A stretch of DNA of 64,000 nucleotides from Pelagomonas calceolata (taxonomy: Eukaryota > Sar > Pelagophyceae > Pelagomonadales > Pelagomonadaceae). The notes under the pieces were generated by a model, which was not told the DNA's origin, ran no database searches, and saw only the letters and a program-made list of their open reading frames with translations. Positions 28,395 through 37,634 of this stretch are shown piece after piece (position 1 is the stretch's first letter; each line of letters begins with the position of its first letter). Where the stretch lies: NCBI GenBank assembly GCA_918797485.1, contig CAKKNE010000003.1, positions 3,038,001 to 3,102,000 on the forward strand, read 5' to 3'. A program made the position numbers and the translations under genes.

Positions 28395-29927
28395 ATGCAT
28401 GCTATGCGCGCGTTCGTCGTAGTCTGCACAGCTCACGCCCTGATTGCACCACCCGTGCGCCTCCGCGAGCGGACGGCGCCGCGGGCCACCTCGGGGGACT
28501 ACCTCGCGGGCCTCGGGCAGTCGACGATCGAAGAGGTCGACGCCGTCGTGATCGGCTGCGGGCCCGCGGGCCTGGCCGCGGCCGTCGAACTCAAACGCCG
28601 TGGCTTCGACAGGGTCGTCGCGCTCGAGCGGAGGGAGGCGCCGGACGAGTTCGAAGTGGCGAAGGCGTACCTCTACCTCGTGGACCGCCGCGGCCAGCGC
28701 TGGACCGACGCCGTCGGGGCCACGGACGGCATCCGCGCGCGGGGCGTGTCCAACGAAGGATTTTCCCTCACGCGCATCTACCCGGACGAAAAGGGCATCT
28801 TCCCGACGAAGCCGGTGCTCGCGCGGCCGGGCGCGGCGCAGGCGGTCTGGATCCCGCGCGCGTCGCTGCTCGCCGCGCTGGCCGAGCGGGCCGCTCACGA
28901 CGGCGCCGATTTGCGGTTTGGCGTGTCCGTCGACGGGCTCCGCGCGGCCGACGACGGCGCCGTCGACATTGCGTGCGGCGCCACGACGCTCCGGACGCCA
29001 CTTGTCGTCGGCGCGGACGGGGCGCGGTCGCGAGTGAGAGACTTCCTGGCAAAAGAGCTGCCGGCGTCGAGCTTCGAGCCGCGCGAGCTCGCATCGCCGT
29101 CGGCCGGTCTCACGTACAAGATGCTCCAGGTGCCGCCGTCCTTCGACGTGACGAACAAAACGGACGGCTCGAGTTTCACGACGCGGTCGCGCGACGCCTA
29201 CACGGTGCCCTCGCGCTCGACCAAGCCCAACACGCGGCGGCTGAGGTTGGGCCTCCTGCCGTCGCGCGACCCGGAGCTGCCGCGCACGGCGAACATCATC
29301 CGCCCGGCGAACCACGAGATCTGGGGCTGCGCGACGGGCGCCGAGGTGCGCGAGTTCCTGCGCTCCGAATTCCCGCAGCTGCCCGACGCCGTGGTGTCGG
29401 ACGAGGCCTGCGAGGCTTTCGCCATCGCGGAGCCCGGCGCGTTTCCCAGTCCGCAGTACGTCGAGACGGTGGCCGCCACGGTCGGCGCCGCGCGCTGCTT
29501 CTTGGTCGGCGACGCGATCCACGCCTTTCCCCCGGATCTGGGGCAGGGCGTCAACGCGGCGCTGGAGGACGTGAAGACGCTCGGCGACGTGCTCGACGAT
29601 CAGAACGCCGTCGCCGCGTACCAGGCGGCGCGGGCGCCGGCCGCGAAGGCGATCGCGCACCTCGTCCAGCGGGGCTTCCCGTACCAGTACGACCAGTCGG
29701 TCTGGCGCCAGCGGCTGTTCACGGTGGGGCTCGTCGGGCGCGTCGCCGCGAACGCGCTCGCGGCCAAGCTCCTGCCCGAGAAGATCGCCAAGAGAGTAGC
29801 GCCGCCGCCCGCCGCGTTCTCGGTCATCGACGGCGAGGACTACGTGGGTGTCTGGAAGCATATTAAAAGGGCGACGCGCGCGACGGCGGCGCTCGCCGTC
29901 GCCGTCCTAGCGCGTGCTGTGATATAA
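28395..29927 (+). CDS. FAD-dependent aromatic-ring hydroxylase-like monooxygenase, plastid-type leader
   Basis: 510 residues. N-terminal MHAMRAFVVVCTAHALIAPP is a hydrophobic signal with a cleavage-like A-x-A-L-I-A-P-P site then a basic stretch, as in secondary-plastid bipartite leaders. FAD-binding Rossmann motif VVIGCGPAGLAAAVELKRRG, NAD(P)H/FAD DG motif VVGADGARSRVRDF, and GD motif CFLVGDAIHAFPPDLGQGVN. These are the three signatures of the kynurenine 3-monooxygenase/PHBH class. A weak membrane segment (ATAALAVAVLARAVI) closes the protein. Substrate is unknown. Convergent with PheRS, 16 bp apart. Confidence 0.88.
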   Translation: MHAMRAFVVVCTAHALIAPPVRLRERTAPRATSGDYLAGLGQSTIEEVDAVVIGCGPAGLAAAVELKRRGFDRVVALERREAPDEFEVAKAYLYLVDRRGQRWTDAVGATDGIRARGVSNEGFSLTRIYPDEKGIFPTKPVLARPGAAQAVWIPRASLLAALAERAAHDGADLRFGVSVDGLRAADDGAVDIACGATTLRTPLVVGADGARSRVRDFLAKELPASSFEPRELASPSAGLTYKMLQVPPSFDVTNKTDGSSFTTRSRDAYTVPSRSTKPNTRRLRLGLLPSRDPELPRTANIIRPANHEIWGCATGAEVREFLRSEFPQLPDAVVSDEACEAFAIAEPGAFPSPQYVETVAATVGAARCFLVGDAIHAFPPDLGQGVNAALEDVKTLGDVLDDQNAVAAYQAARAPAAKAIAHLVQRGFPYQYDQSVWRQRLFTVGLVGRVAANALAAKLLPEKIAKRVAPPPAAFSVIDGEDYVGVWKHIKRATRATAALAVAVLARAVI

Positions 29928-29943
29928 CTAACCTTACTGTGGC

Positions 29944-31179
29944 CTAGCGCAGCTCGACGGATAAAGCAGAAGCGGCCTCGTCTCTCAACGAATCCTGGAG
30001 CGCGTTGATCTCGACGTCCGTCAGCGACCGGTCCATGGAGCGGTACGTGATGCGGTAGCAGTTCGAGGTCTTGCCCGTTTTTGGATTGGTGAACGTGTCG
30101 ATGTTTTCCACGCGCTCGATGAGCTCGCCGCCGATGCTTCGCGCCAATTCGTTGAAGTCGTTCTCGACGTAGGACTCGGGGCACCAGAACGCAATGTCCT
30201 TGAAGACGGGGGGATACTTCGAGTAGGGCTTGAACGTCGATACTTGGCCAGCCTTAAACTGCTTGTGGAAGCGCTCGTCGTCCGTCCAGAACAGTCGGAT
30301 GTCCGGGATGGCGAAGAGGACCATGGCCAGCCGCTCCAACCCCAAACCAAAGGCCCAGCCCCTTCTCGACGCGAGGCCGCACCGGTCCAGCACGTCCGCG
30401 TGAATCACACCACAACCTAAGACTTCCAACCACTCGTCCTGGTAGAAGACGTCCAGCTCGAAGGACGGCTCCGTGAAGGGGAAGTAGTCGTCGCGCCATC
30501 TTGTTTGTAAGTCGGGATCGTCAAAAACGTACTTGATCAGGCCCTCGAGCGTCGCCTTCAGGTCCTTCGCAACAATATCGCATTCCGGCGACGCGAGCCA
30601 GGCCTCCTTGTCCGAAAAGTCCGTCTGGCCGTTCATCTCTTCCTCACTAAATAATTTAACGCCCTCCATCTGGTGGAACGCGGGGAAGTGCGACGCGTCG
30701 ATCTCGTCCCTTCGGTACACGTCGCCCGTGCACAAGAAGGCCTCGTGGCCCTGGCGCAGGTGCTGGGACTGGTGCGCCGACGTGTGCGTCCTTAGGAGTT
30801 CGGTGTCCGTGAGGTAGTACGTATCGGATTTAGACCTACCGGGATGCTCCGGCGGGATGTTCAAATCGTCGAAGCACTGCGTCGTCGTCACGACGGGGTC
30901 CTCACCGTCGAACACGTCATAACTCGTCTCCAGGCCCGCGAAGTACGCCTCGATCCTATCCTTGATGATGCCCAGCGGGTGCGCTGATTTTTTATGGAGG
31001 TCCCGCCCTACTAAATTGGCGATGTAGGGCGTCACGTTGCAGTCCGGGTGCCCCGTAATGAAGCGCGACTCCGCCTCGGCGACGGTGCTCCGTGGTCGCA
31101 CCGGGGTCCTGACACTGCGGGCGACCGGCCTCAGAGCCCGGGCCACGGCCAGCAGCATGACGACGCCTTGCCTCGGCAT
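29944..31179 (-). CDS. FARS2: Organellar (mitochondrial-type) phenylalanyl-tRNA synthetase
   Basis: 411 residues from the Met at 31179. Single-chain PheRS of FARS2 type: class II catalytic core with HPLGIIKDRIEAYF, the motif 2 region THTSAHQSQHLRQGHEAFLC, GDVYRRDEIDASHFPAFHQM, WLEVLGCGVIH, and motif 3 GWAFGLGLERLAMVLFAIPD. The C-terminal ferredoxin-fold anticodon-binding domain is KYPPVFKDIAFWCP to TDVEINALQDSLRDEAASAL. The basic leader MPRQGVVMLLAVARALRPVA suits mitochondria or dual targeting. Upstream in-frame Met at 31236 is less likely. Confidence 0.96.
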   Translation of the reverse strand: MPRQGVVMLLAVARALRPVARSVRTPVRPRSTVAEAESRFITGHPDCNVTPYIANLVGRDLHKKSAHPLGIIKDRIEAYFAGLETSYDVFDGEDPVVTTTQCFDDLNIPPEHPGRSKSDTYYLTDTELLRTHTSAHQSQHLRQGHEAFLCTGDVYRRDEIDASHFPAFHQMEGVKLFSEEEMNGQTDFSDKEAWLASPECDIVAKDLKATLEGLIKYVFDDPDLQTRWRDDYFPFTEPSFELDVFYQDEWLEVLGCGVIHADVLDRCGLASRRGWAFGLGLERLAMVLFAIPDIRLFWTDDERFHKQFKAGQVSTFKPYSKYPPVFKDIAFWCPESYVENDFNELARSIGGELIERVENIDTFTNPKTGKTSNCYRITYRSMDRSLTDVEINALQDSLRDEAASALSVELR

Positions 31180-31265
31180 GGATGCCCCTCGTTTGCAATG
31201 CCAGTTCGTGCGTTGCGCCTCGGTAGCAGTGCACACACGCAGTTTGAGGCTCCACGCACATCTCT

Positions 31266-31286
31266 AGTATGTCTACGCTAACATTC
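31266..31286 (+). promoter_or_regulatory. Degenerate promoter motif
   Basis: CTAGTATGTCTACGCTAACAT, which resembles copy 1 (CTAGTGTCTTAC then GCTACGCTAACATG). Located in the PheRS/methyltransferase divergent gap. Confidence 0.35.
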
Positions 31287-31624
31287 CAAGACATCCGTCC
31301 TCCAGCGCGTTTCAGGTAGGTCGTAGAGCTGGCTACTCGTCGTTGCACACGCGACAGCAGACAGCTGCGGGAGAGGCTGGCAGCAGCCAAAACACAGGGA
31401 GAGCACAAGCTAAAGTCGACCAGTCGTCTGCGAGACAGCCGTGCGAGCACCGCATCACTCGCCAAGAAAAGCTGCGAACAACTCTGCATATTTTCGATCG
31501 GTTTGCTAGCCGGCGTGGAGCTCTGCCCAAGCTGCCACACAGCTTCATAGGTCTCATAGGTCTCTCTGCGCGGTACGACTCCTCGGGCAACCGCGGGAGC
31601 TACAAGTCCACCATCATACACAGC

Positions 31625-32902
31625 ATGCCACCCAGCCAAAGCGCGCAGCTCGCAGCAGCAGCGGCCGCAGGCGTCGGGCTCGGCATCATCGCGACCCTAA
31701 GTTTCCAGCGCGGCGCGCGACGCGAGCCGGACGAGGACGACGAGGACGACCACGGCGCGGCGCGGGCACGCGTATGGCGGAGCATCGGCGGCGCCGTGAC
31801 CGCGGCCCAACTCTACGTAGGAGACAAGCTCGGCCTCTACGCGTCGCTCAAATTTCTGTGCGAAACGGCCTACGCGGCGACGCCCGAAGACCTGGCGTTT
31901 CATGCGAACATCGACGAGCGCTGGGCGCGCGAATGGCTGGCGCAGCAGGCGGCCGCGGGCTTTGTGAAATTGCTGCCCGGCACGGGCGACTCTCGCCTGC
32001 GCTTCAGACTGAAGCGGGCCTACGCCGACGTCCTCGCGGACCCGAACCACGAGGAGTACGACATCTCGCTCGTGCGCATGGTCCCCGCGCTCGTGCAGCG
32101 CGCGCGGACGGCGCTGCCGGAGGCGTTCCGCTCGGGCCGCGGCGTCGCCTACGACGACGAGGACATTTCTCGGGCCATCGACGACGCGCACGCGAAGCAC
32201 ATTCGCCTCGTGCTGCTGCCGGTTGTTTTAGGGAAGCTCGGTTCGATCGTCGGACGCCTCGAGCGCGGCGGGGCGATCGCCGACCTCGGCTGCGGCGGCG
32301 GCAACCTCGTCATCGCGCTGGCACGGCGGTTCCCGCTCGCCAAGGTCGTGGGCTTCGAGGTGTCGGACACGGCGCTCGCGGTCGCGCGCAAGCGCCTCGC
32401 AGTGCGCGACCGTGCCCATCGCCTTCGGCCATCGAGCAGACGCGTCGATGGCGTGGGGCTGACCCGTCGATCGTTCACGCAGGCGGCGAAGCTGCCGAAC
32501 GCCTCCGTCGTGGACGCGCGCGAGACGCCTATGGGCGCCGCGGGGCCCTTCGATTTGGTGACGACGTACGACGTGCTCCACGACGCGCCAAAGCCGGAGC
32601 AGCTCGTCGAGGAGGCCGCCGCGGCGCTGGCGCCCTCCGGCGTCTGGCTCCTCGGCGACATGGCCGCGCGGGACGGCGTCCGCGAGAACGTCGAGCAGCA
32701 CCCGGGCGCGGCGACGATGTACGCCTTCTCGACGTGCCTGTGCATGGCCTGCGCGCTGAGCGAGCCGGGCGGGCGCGGCCTGGGGACGCTCGGCTTCTCA
32801 GAGCGCGTCGCGCGGGAGATGGTCTTGGGCCGAGGCCTCTTCACCGAGTGCCGCGTCCTCCACGAGGCGGACAACACGCGGTGGTTCGAGGTGACGAGGT
32901 AA
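31625..32902 (+). CDS. SAM-dependent methyltransferase with N-terminal winged-helix-like region and a frame-neutral intron
   Basis: Exons 31625-32401 and 32483-32902, 398 residues. The N-terminal membrane-like segment (SAQLAAAAAAGVGLGIIATL) and acidic linker are followed by a winged-helix dimerisation-like region (VGDKLGLYASL, WAREWLAQQAAAGFVKLLPG). The methyltransferase core has GAIADLGCGGGNLVIALARR, KVVGFEVSDTALAVARKRLA, FDLVTTYDVLHDAPKPEQLV and a late SGVWLLGDM strand. The intron 32402-32482 is 81 bp with no stop codon, so an unspliced reading stays open, but the insert breaks the ARKRLA-AAKLPNASVVDARE helix and carries the introner core. Convergent with the next gene (11 bp). Confidence 0.88.
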   Translation: MPPSQSAQLAAAAAAGVGLGIIATLSFQRGARREPDEDDEDDHGAARARVWRSIGGAVTAAQLYVGDKLGLYASLKFLCETAYAATPEDLAFHANIDERWAREWLAQQAAAGFVKLLPGTGDSRLRFRLKRAYADVLADPNHEEYDISLVRMVPALVQRARTALPEAFRSGRGVAYDDEDISRAIDDAHAKHIRLVLLPVVLGKLGSIVGRLERGGAIADLGCGGGNLVIALARRFPLAKVVGFEVSDTALAVARKRLAVRDRAHRLRPSSRRVDGVGLTRRSFTQAAKLPNASVVDARETPMGAAGPFDLVTTYDVLHDAPKPEQLVEEAAAALAPSGVWLLGDMAARDGVRENVEQHPGAATMYAFSTCLCMACALSEPGGRGLGTLGFSERVAREMVLGRGLFTECRVLHEADNTRWFEVTR

Positions 32903-32913
32903 AAACCACAAAA

Positions 32914-33288
32914 CTATTTTATCAACTTGCCGTCGATCGTGTACTTCTCATTCTTCAGCGCCTTCAGCCGGGCCTCGTCGCGGAACGCGTGCCAGTCGTT
33001 GAACGGCACGGTGACCTCCTCGCTCTCGTCCGGCGGCTCGGGCGGCGCCGCGACGAGGGGCCGGGTTGCCGCGTCCAAAGGGTCTTCGTGCGGCCGCATG
33101 TCGTAGGGCCGCCACTTGTGGCCGCCGACGCCGCCCTTGGGCCAGAAGGGCGGCGGCGGCGCGAACCCCTCGTCATTCATATCCCTGCCCGGGCCCGCGT
33201 TTGCTTGATGGCCCTCGAGGATCGCAAGGTATCCGCAGCACTTGGCCGCGTTCCGTCGCGTCGCGTGCGCGAACAAAGTCGTGACCAT
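32914..33288 (-). CDS. Small conserved-looking protein, unknown
   Basis: 124 residues. The Pro/Gly-rich middle (GFAPPPPFWPKGGVGGHKWR) and the charged C-terminus VPFNDWHAFRDEARLKALKN look like a short subunit of an organellar complex, but no family is recognised. The first 35 residues (MVTTLFAHATRRNAAKCCGY) are basic and could be a mitochondrial leader. Confidence 0.55.
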   Translation of the reverse strand: MVTTLFAHATRRNAAKCCGYLAILEGHQANAGPGRDMNDEGFAPPPPFWPKGGVGGHKWRPYDMRPHEDPLDAATRPLVAAPPEPPDESEEVTVPFNDWHAFRDEARLKALKNEKYTIDGKLIK

Positions 33289-33406
33289 GGCCGCGTCCTC
33301 GCCGACCTCGCCGTCGCGCAGGCCCCTGCGTTGATGAGCGATGAGGGGCGGTTTCCGTGTCGCTACGCGTCTCTCGCGTGAACGGTCGGCTCAGACAACG
33401 AGTCTA

Positions 33407-33994
33407 TTACGTTTTCTCTCTCATGAGGTACGCCTCGCGGCGCCTCGGAACCACAGGAATGAAGTGCGTCACCGCCGATGAATGCATACGAGAGGACGCC
33501 GCGGCGACGGACCACTTGTAGCGGCCCCTTAATGTCCGCCACTCCGTCCCGATGACCTCGCCCTTGTCCCCGTACCTCCGGATGTCGCAGATGGCGTAGG
33601 GGCACGCCGTGATGTCCTTCAGGTGGAACTGCAGGGCCTGGGCGCAGCGCAGCGGCATGTCCGTCTCGATGCCGTCCTTGAGAATTTCCAACGCCTCCTC
33701 GGGTATTTGTTCGAGGGGCGGCGCGGGCGCGTGCAGCGGGCACAGCAGCGCGCGCTGGTGCGGCAGGATGCCGGCCCAGGCCCGGCGCCGGCACGGCTCG
33801 TCGGGACCACCTCCGCAGGAGAGGCCGCCGCCGTCCTGCGGGCCTTCGTCCTCGGGCTCCTCCTTCGTCTCTACCACCGTCTCCTCGGGCTCCTCCGGCG
33901 ACGGCTGCCGGGGTGCTACCGCAGACTTCTTCTTCTTGGGCGTCGACGGCGCGTCCTCGTCCGGTGCTGCTTTGCAGCACAGGAAGGAGACCAT
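33407..33994 (-). CDS. Unknown protein with N-terminal Cys pair and acidic region
   Basis: 195 residues. Begins MVSFLCCKAAPDEDAP (a possible palmitoylation site) then Lys- and Glu-rich disordered sequence. The C-terminal 110 residues look folded: LEQIPEEALEILKDGIETDM, LRCAQALQFHLKDITACPYA. No domain is recognised. Divergent with the Nup96 gene. Confidence 0.6.
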   Translation of the reverse strand: MVSFLCCKAAPDEDAPSTPKKKKSAVAPRQPSPEEPEETVVETKEEPEDEGPQDGGGLSCGGGPDEPCRRRAWAGILPHQRALLCPLHAPAPPLEQIPEEALEILKDGIETDMPLRCAQALQFHLKDITACPYAICDIRRYGDKGEVIGTEWRTLRGRYKWSVAAASSRMHSSAVTHFIPVVPRRREAYLMREKT

Positions 33995-34103
33995 GCCTCG
34001 CGGTAGTGCTGGTGGGCGCAGGCGGTGGTGGTGGTGCGTGGTGGCTGCCAGAACACGAAATCGGTGCCTAATACCAGCGCTACCACCGTAAAGCGCTACG
34101 CCG

Positions 34104-34126
34104 AGTAGCGGCGGTAAGATACTAGA
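34104..34126 (-). promoter_or_regulatory. CTAGTGTCTTAC promoter motif, copy 7b (variant)
   Basis: Minus strand TCTAGTATCTTAC, CGC, CGCTACT: two changes in the core or right half. Faces the minus-strand gene, about 110 bp from its start, and is inverted relative to copy 7a a few bases away. Confidence 0.5.
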
Positions 34127-34129
34127 AGA

Positions 34130-34152
34130 ACTAGTGTCTTACAGCCGCTAGC
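34130..34152 (+). promoter_or_regulatory. CTAGTGTCTTAC promoter motif, copy 7a
   Basis: ACTAGTGTCTTAC, AGC, CGCTAGC. 130 bp upstream of the Nup96 start, inverted to copy 7b, one for each divergent gene. Confidence 0.6.
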
Positions 34153-34281
34153 TCGGCAAATTGGCGCGGCGCGGCTGCGCAGGGCTAGCTAACGAGCCAC
34201 GGTTTCAGGGCTTCTTGAGAACAGCGACTTGCCCACGCGCAAGCGTCGCCAACACTTTGGCGCCGTCCCCACCGCGCCAAA

Positions 34282-36747
34282 ATGGTGCGCCTGGGCCTCT
34301 TGGACGCCAGCGACGACGACGAGGAATTTACGACGGCGCGGTCGCCCTACGCGGCGCCGACGGAGGCCGACGACTCCGAGGACGAGCAGCCCCACGCGGC
34401 GGCGGACCGGACGCCGCGCCGGAGCTTCTCGCCCGGCGGCCTCTTCTCGCGGAGCGACGGGAGCGGCCGGGCGGAGGCTTCGCCGGGCGCGCGCGACCGC
34501 CTCGGCCTGGCCGCCCAGCTCGATCTCGATGCCGACGCCGTCGGGCGGTGGCGCCGCGCGCTCGCGCCGCCGCGGCCCCTCGCCGGCGAGCCGGCGCGGG
34601 ACCGGCTCGTCGTGACGCCGCCGCTGCCGCCGTCGTCACCAGTCCAACAACCGAGGCAAGCGCCCGGCCCGCGGCCCGCGAGCCAGTCGAAGACGCTGCA
34701 GCTGCTCGCGGCGGCGCGGCGCGCGAGGGGCCTGCCCGAGAGGCCCTTCTCGCAGCTCGGCGACGCCGGCATGTGGTTGGCGCGGAGCTTCCGGCCGGCC
34801 TTCGGCTGCGACGGGCGCCTCGCGCGGCCCGTCGTCGGCCGCGGCGCGTTCTTCGTCGAGATCAAACGCGTCCGCACGACGGACGCGGACCCCGAGCCGG
34901 CCCTGAACGCGGCGCTCGCGCACTTGCTCCCCGAGGCCGAGGCCGCGCCGCAAGAATTACCGTTGAGGGCGCTGCCCGCGTGCCCCGCGTACGACGACGA
35001 CCTCTACGCGGCCTCGGCCGCGCGGGCCGCCGTCGCCAAGGCCGTCCACGCCTATGGGAAAGCGCACGCCGGAAGGTTGCGCGAGGCCTTCGAGCTCGTG
35101 GGCGCGCTGTGGTTGCACGACGCCACGGCTACGCACGTAGAGCGGCCGACCGTCGCGTCGGCCTGGGCGCGCGAGTTGAGGAGGGCAGCTAGAGACGACG
35201 CCGTCGGGTCGTGGCTCGCCGCGCGCGCGCGCGCCGAGGTCCGGAACACGGGAGACGGCGTCCGCGCGGCGTTCCTGCACCTCGCGCGGCACGACGTCGC
35301 GGCCGCGGCTAAAGCGTGCGCGGCGGCGGGTCGCACGCGCGCCGCGCTCTGCCTCGCGGCGCGCGACGAGCCGGATTCCGATCCCGCGATGCAGGTCGAG
35401 TTCGCGCGGGCCCGCGCGGTCGCGGCGGCGGCCGGCGGCGCGGACGCGGCGCTCGAGGCGCGCGTGCTCGGCGTGGCCGCGGGCGCCTTCGACCTCGAGG
35501 ACGATGTTGAGTTAAGTAATCCGAACTCGGCGGCGGGCCTCCGGTGGCGCACGCGGCTGGGCCTGCACGCGTGGTACGGCCGCGGCGATAACTTCGAGGA
35601 CGCGCTGGGCGCCTTCGACGAGGCCGTCTGCGACGGGCGGGCGCGAGCACCTTTAGCTGATGAAGTTGGAGGTAGAGTGCCGGCGGCGCACTACACGCTG
35701 CTCAAGCTCGCGTTCTCGAGCGACTTCGAGGACGCGGACGCTCTGTTAACAAGCTTCGCGCACGGTTTGCGGTGCGGCGAGGCGCCGGGCGGGCGGTGGC
35801 ACCTCGCCCTGTGTCTGCGGGCGCTGGGCGTGGAGGTGGCCCAGGCGTCGCTCACGCGACTCGGCGCGGCGTTCGTCGAGGACCTGTGTGGGCGGGGGCT
35901 CTGGCACTGGGCGCTTTTGGTGATTGCCGCGACGCATGATGATCCCGAAATAAGGGAGCGCCTGGCGCGCGACGTCCTCGAGCGCCACGCGTGGCCGCCC
36001 GACGCGGCGGGGACGCCGGGGGCGCAGCTGCGGCCCGGCGCGGTGGAAGCAAGGAAGCGGCTCGAGGAGGCCTATGAGTTAAGAAGGGCCTTCTGCGGCG
36101 CGGCCCTCCAAGCGCCCGACGAGTGGCTCGAGTCGGCGCTCGCGACGCGCGCCGGCGCGGCGGGCGGCGGCGGCGCCGCGCACGTCTCCCATTTAGTTGG
36201 AGCGCGCCGCTGGGCCGAGGCCGAAAGGGCGTTGAGACGCCGCTGCCCGGAAGCGCTCGTCGCGGGCCGGCCCGCGGCGCTGCGGCCCGTGCTCGAGGCG
36301 TGCGAGGCCGCGTTCGTCGCGGACGGCAAGGGCGCGGCGTGGCGCGCCGGCGCGGGCCTCTACCTGGACTACGTGCGCTTCCGGGAGGACCTCGCGGCGG
36401 CCATGGTCGCGTTGGACGAAGGCGCGCCGCCCGACGCGCAGATGCTCGCCGGGCTCGCTTCGAGTGCACGGGCGCTGCGGGCGCGCGTCGACGGCTCCGC
36501 GGCGCTCGCCGCCGATCGGGCGGTCTGCGCGACGGCCGGCGACGCGCCCGACGATTTGGTGCTGCTCGCGTGCCGCTCGTCGCTCAGTTCGGAGCTCGAC
36601 GACGCGGCGCGGAAGCTCGACGACGCGTCGGGCCTGCGCGCGGCGGCGGCCGACCCCGTCGACGACGTGCCGGTGCAGACGCCCCACGCGAACTGCAAAC
36701 AGGACGTCTGCATCGAGCTCGCCGACGCGCTCATCGCCGGTGAGTAA
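34282..36747 (+). CDS. NUP96: Nucleoporin Nup96/Nup145C-like, stand-alone
   Basis: 821 residues. The N-terminus is acidic and disordered (MVRLGLLDASDDDEEF); from residue 190 to the end it is alpha-helical solenoid. The Nup96 hallmark WRTRLGLHAWYG is followed by an EDALGAFDEAV helix and YTLLKLAFSSDFEDADALLT, the conserved centre of the ancestral coatomer-like ACE1 element. Nup96 is a Y-complex scaffold subunit of the nuclear pore. Most eukaryotes make it from a NUP98-NUP96 precursor with a self-cleaving HFS site; here it starts on its own Met with no FG-repeat or autoproteolytic domain in front. Identification rests on a few motifs over a diverged protein. Confidence 0.78.
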   Translation: MVRLGLLDASDDDEEFTTARSPYAAPTEADDSEDEQPHAAADRTPRRSFSPGGLFSRSDGSGRAEASPGARDRLGLAAQLDLDADAVGRWRRALAPPRPLAGEPARDRLVVTPPLPPSSPVQQPRQAPGPRPASQSKTLQLLAAARRARGLPERPFSQLGDAGMWLARSFRPAFGCDGRLARPVVGRGAFFVEIKRVRTTDADPEPALNAALAHLLPEAEAAPQELPLRALPACPAYDDDLYAASAARAAVAKAVHAYGKAHAGRLREAFELVGALWLHDATATHVERPTVASAWARELRRAARDDAVGSWLAARARAEVRNTGDGVRAAFLHLARHDVAAAAKACAAAGRTRAALCLAARDEPDSDPAMQVEFARARAVAAAAGGADAALEARVLGVAAGAFDLEDDVELSNPNSAAGLRWRTRLGLHAWYGRGDNFEDALGAFDEAVCDGRARAPLADEVGGRVPAAHYTLLKLAFSSDFEDADALLTSFAHGLRCGEAPGGRWHLALCLRALGVEVAQASLTRLGAAFVEDLCGRGLWHWALLVIAATHDDPEIRERLARDVLERHAWPPDAAGTPGAQLRPGAVEARKRLEEAYELRRAFCGAALQAPDEWLESALATRAGAAGGGGAAHVSHLVGARRWAEAERALRRRCPEALVAGRPAALRPVLEACEAAFVADGKGAAWRAGAGLYLDYVRFREDLAAAMVALDEGAPPDAQMLAGLASSARALRARVDGSAALAADRAVCATAGDAPDDLVLLACRSSLSSELDDAARKLDDASGLRAAAADPVDDVPVQTPHANCKQDVCIELADALIAGE

Positions 36748-36896
36748 TACCAATACTTCTAGTAGCACGAGACTTCGCCGCTGTGCTGTTCGTGGTGCTA
36801 CTGCTGTGCTTATGCGAGACTTCAGGCATAGATACTTATGTACGTCAGTACTTCTTCAGGCGGGGTGTTGAGGGCACGCGTGCGCGCACAAGATGC

Positions 36897-37589
36897 TCAG
36901 GCTGACCGCGGCGCGCGCATCTTCTCCCGCAGGCCCGGGTCCTTGAGCGTGCCGGCACCGGGCGAAGCCGCGCGCTTGCCCGGCGACTTGCGGCCGCCCG
37001 GCCGCGGCGAAGGCGACGAGAGGTCCGTGACGACCTGGGAACTCGGCGACTCCGACGGCGACGACGTCAAGTCGACGACGGAGGTGGGCGACGCCGTCGC
37101 GCGGCGCGCCTCGATGGTCAGGTGGTACATCGGGGTCCCGGCCACGAGCGCCTCGATGTCGCGCGCGGTGACGCCCGGGAAGTGCGTCGCCGCGGCGGCG
37201 GCGGAGGCGAACCGGCGCCAGGGCGCAGAAGACAGCAGCGAGCGGACCTCGACGGGCTGCTCGGGCTGCGCCCGCGGCGGGGCGACGGCGGCCGGGCGCG
37301 GGGCCGCGGCCTTCTTGGCCTTCTGCGCGTCCTTCTTGGCCTTGCAGGCGTCGCACGTCTTGCGCCGGGCCCCCGTCGTCACGAAGCGCGAGAACGTCGT
37401 GTGCGCCGGCGTGCGGCCGCACGTGCCGCAGGGGTCGTTCTCGCCGACGGGCGCGCGGCCGCCCCCGGGCACGGGCGCCGGTGCCGTCGGCCAGTGCCCA
37501 AACGGGTGGGTCGGGGCCTTGCCCTTGGACCGGTAGGGCGCCGACGCGGCGTCCGCCGGCGCCGCCCCCAGGTTAAAGAACGGCACGGC

Positions 37590-37634
<45 letters not shown>

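Noticed and set aside
37594-37634. (GGC)n tract as a sign of a regulatory island
   Set aside because: It simply encodes the proline run of the SNF2 protein.
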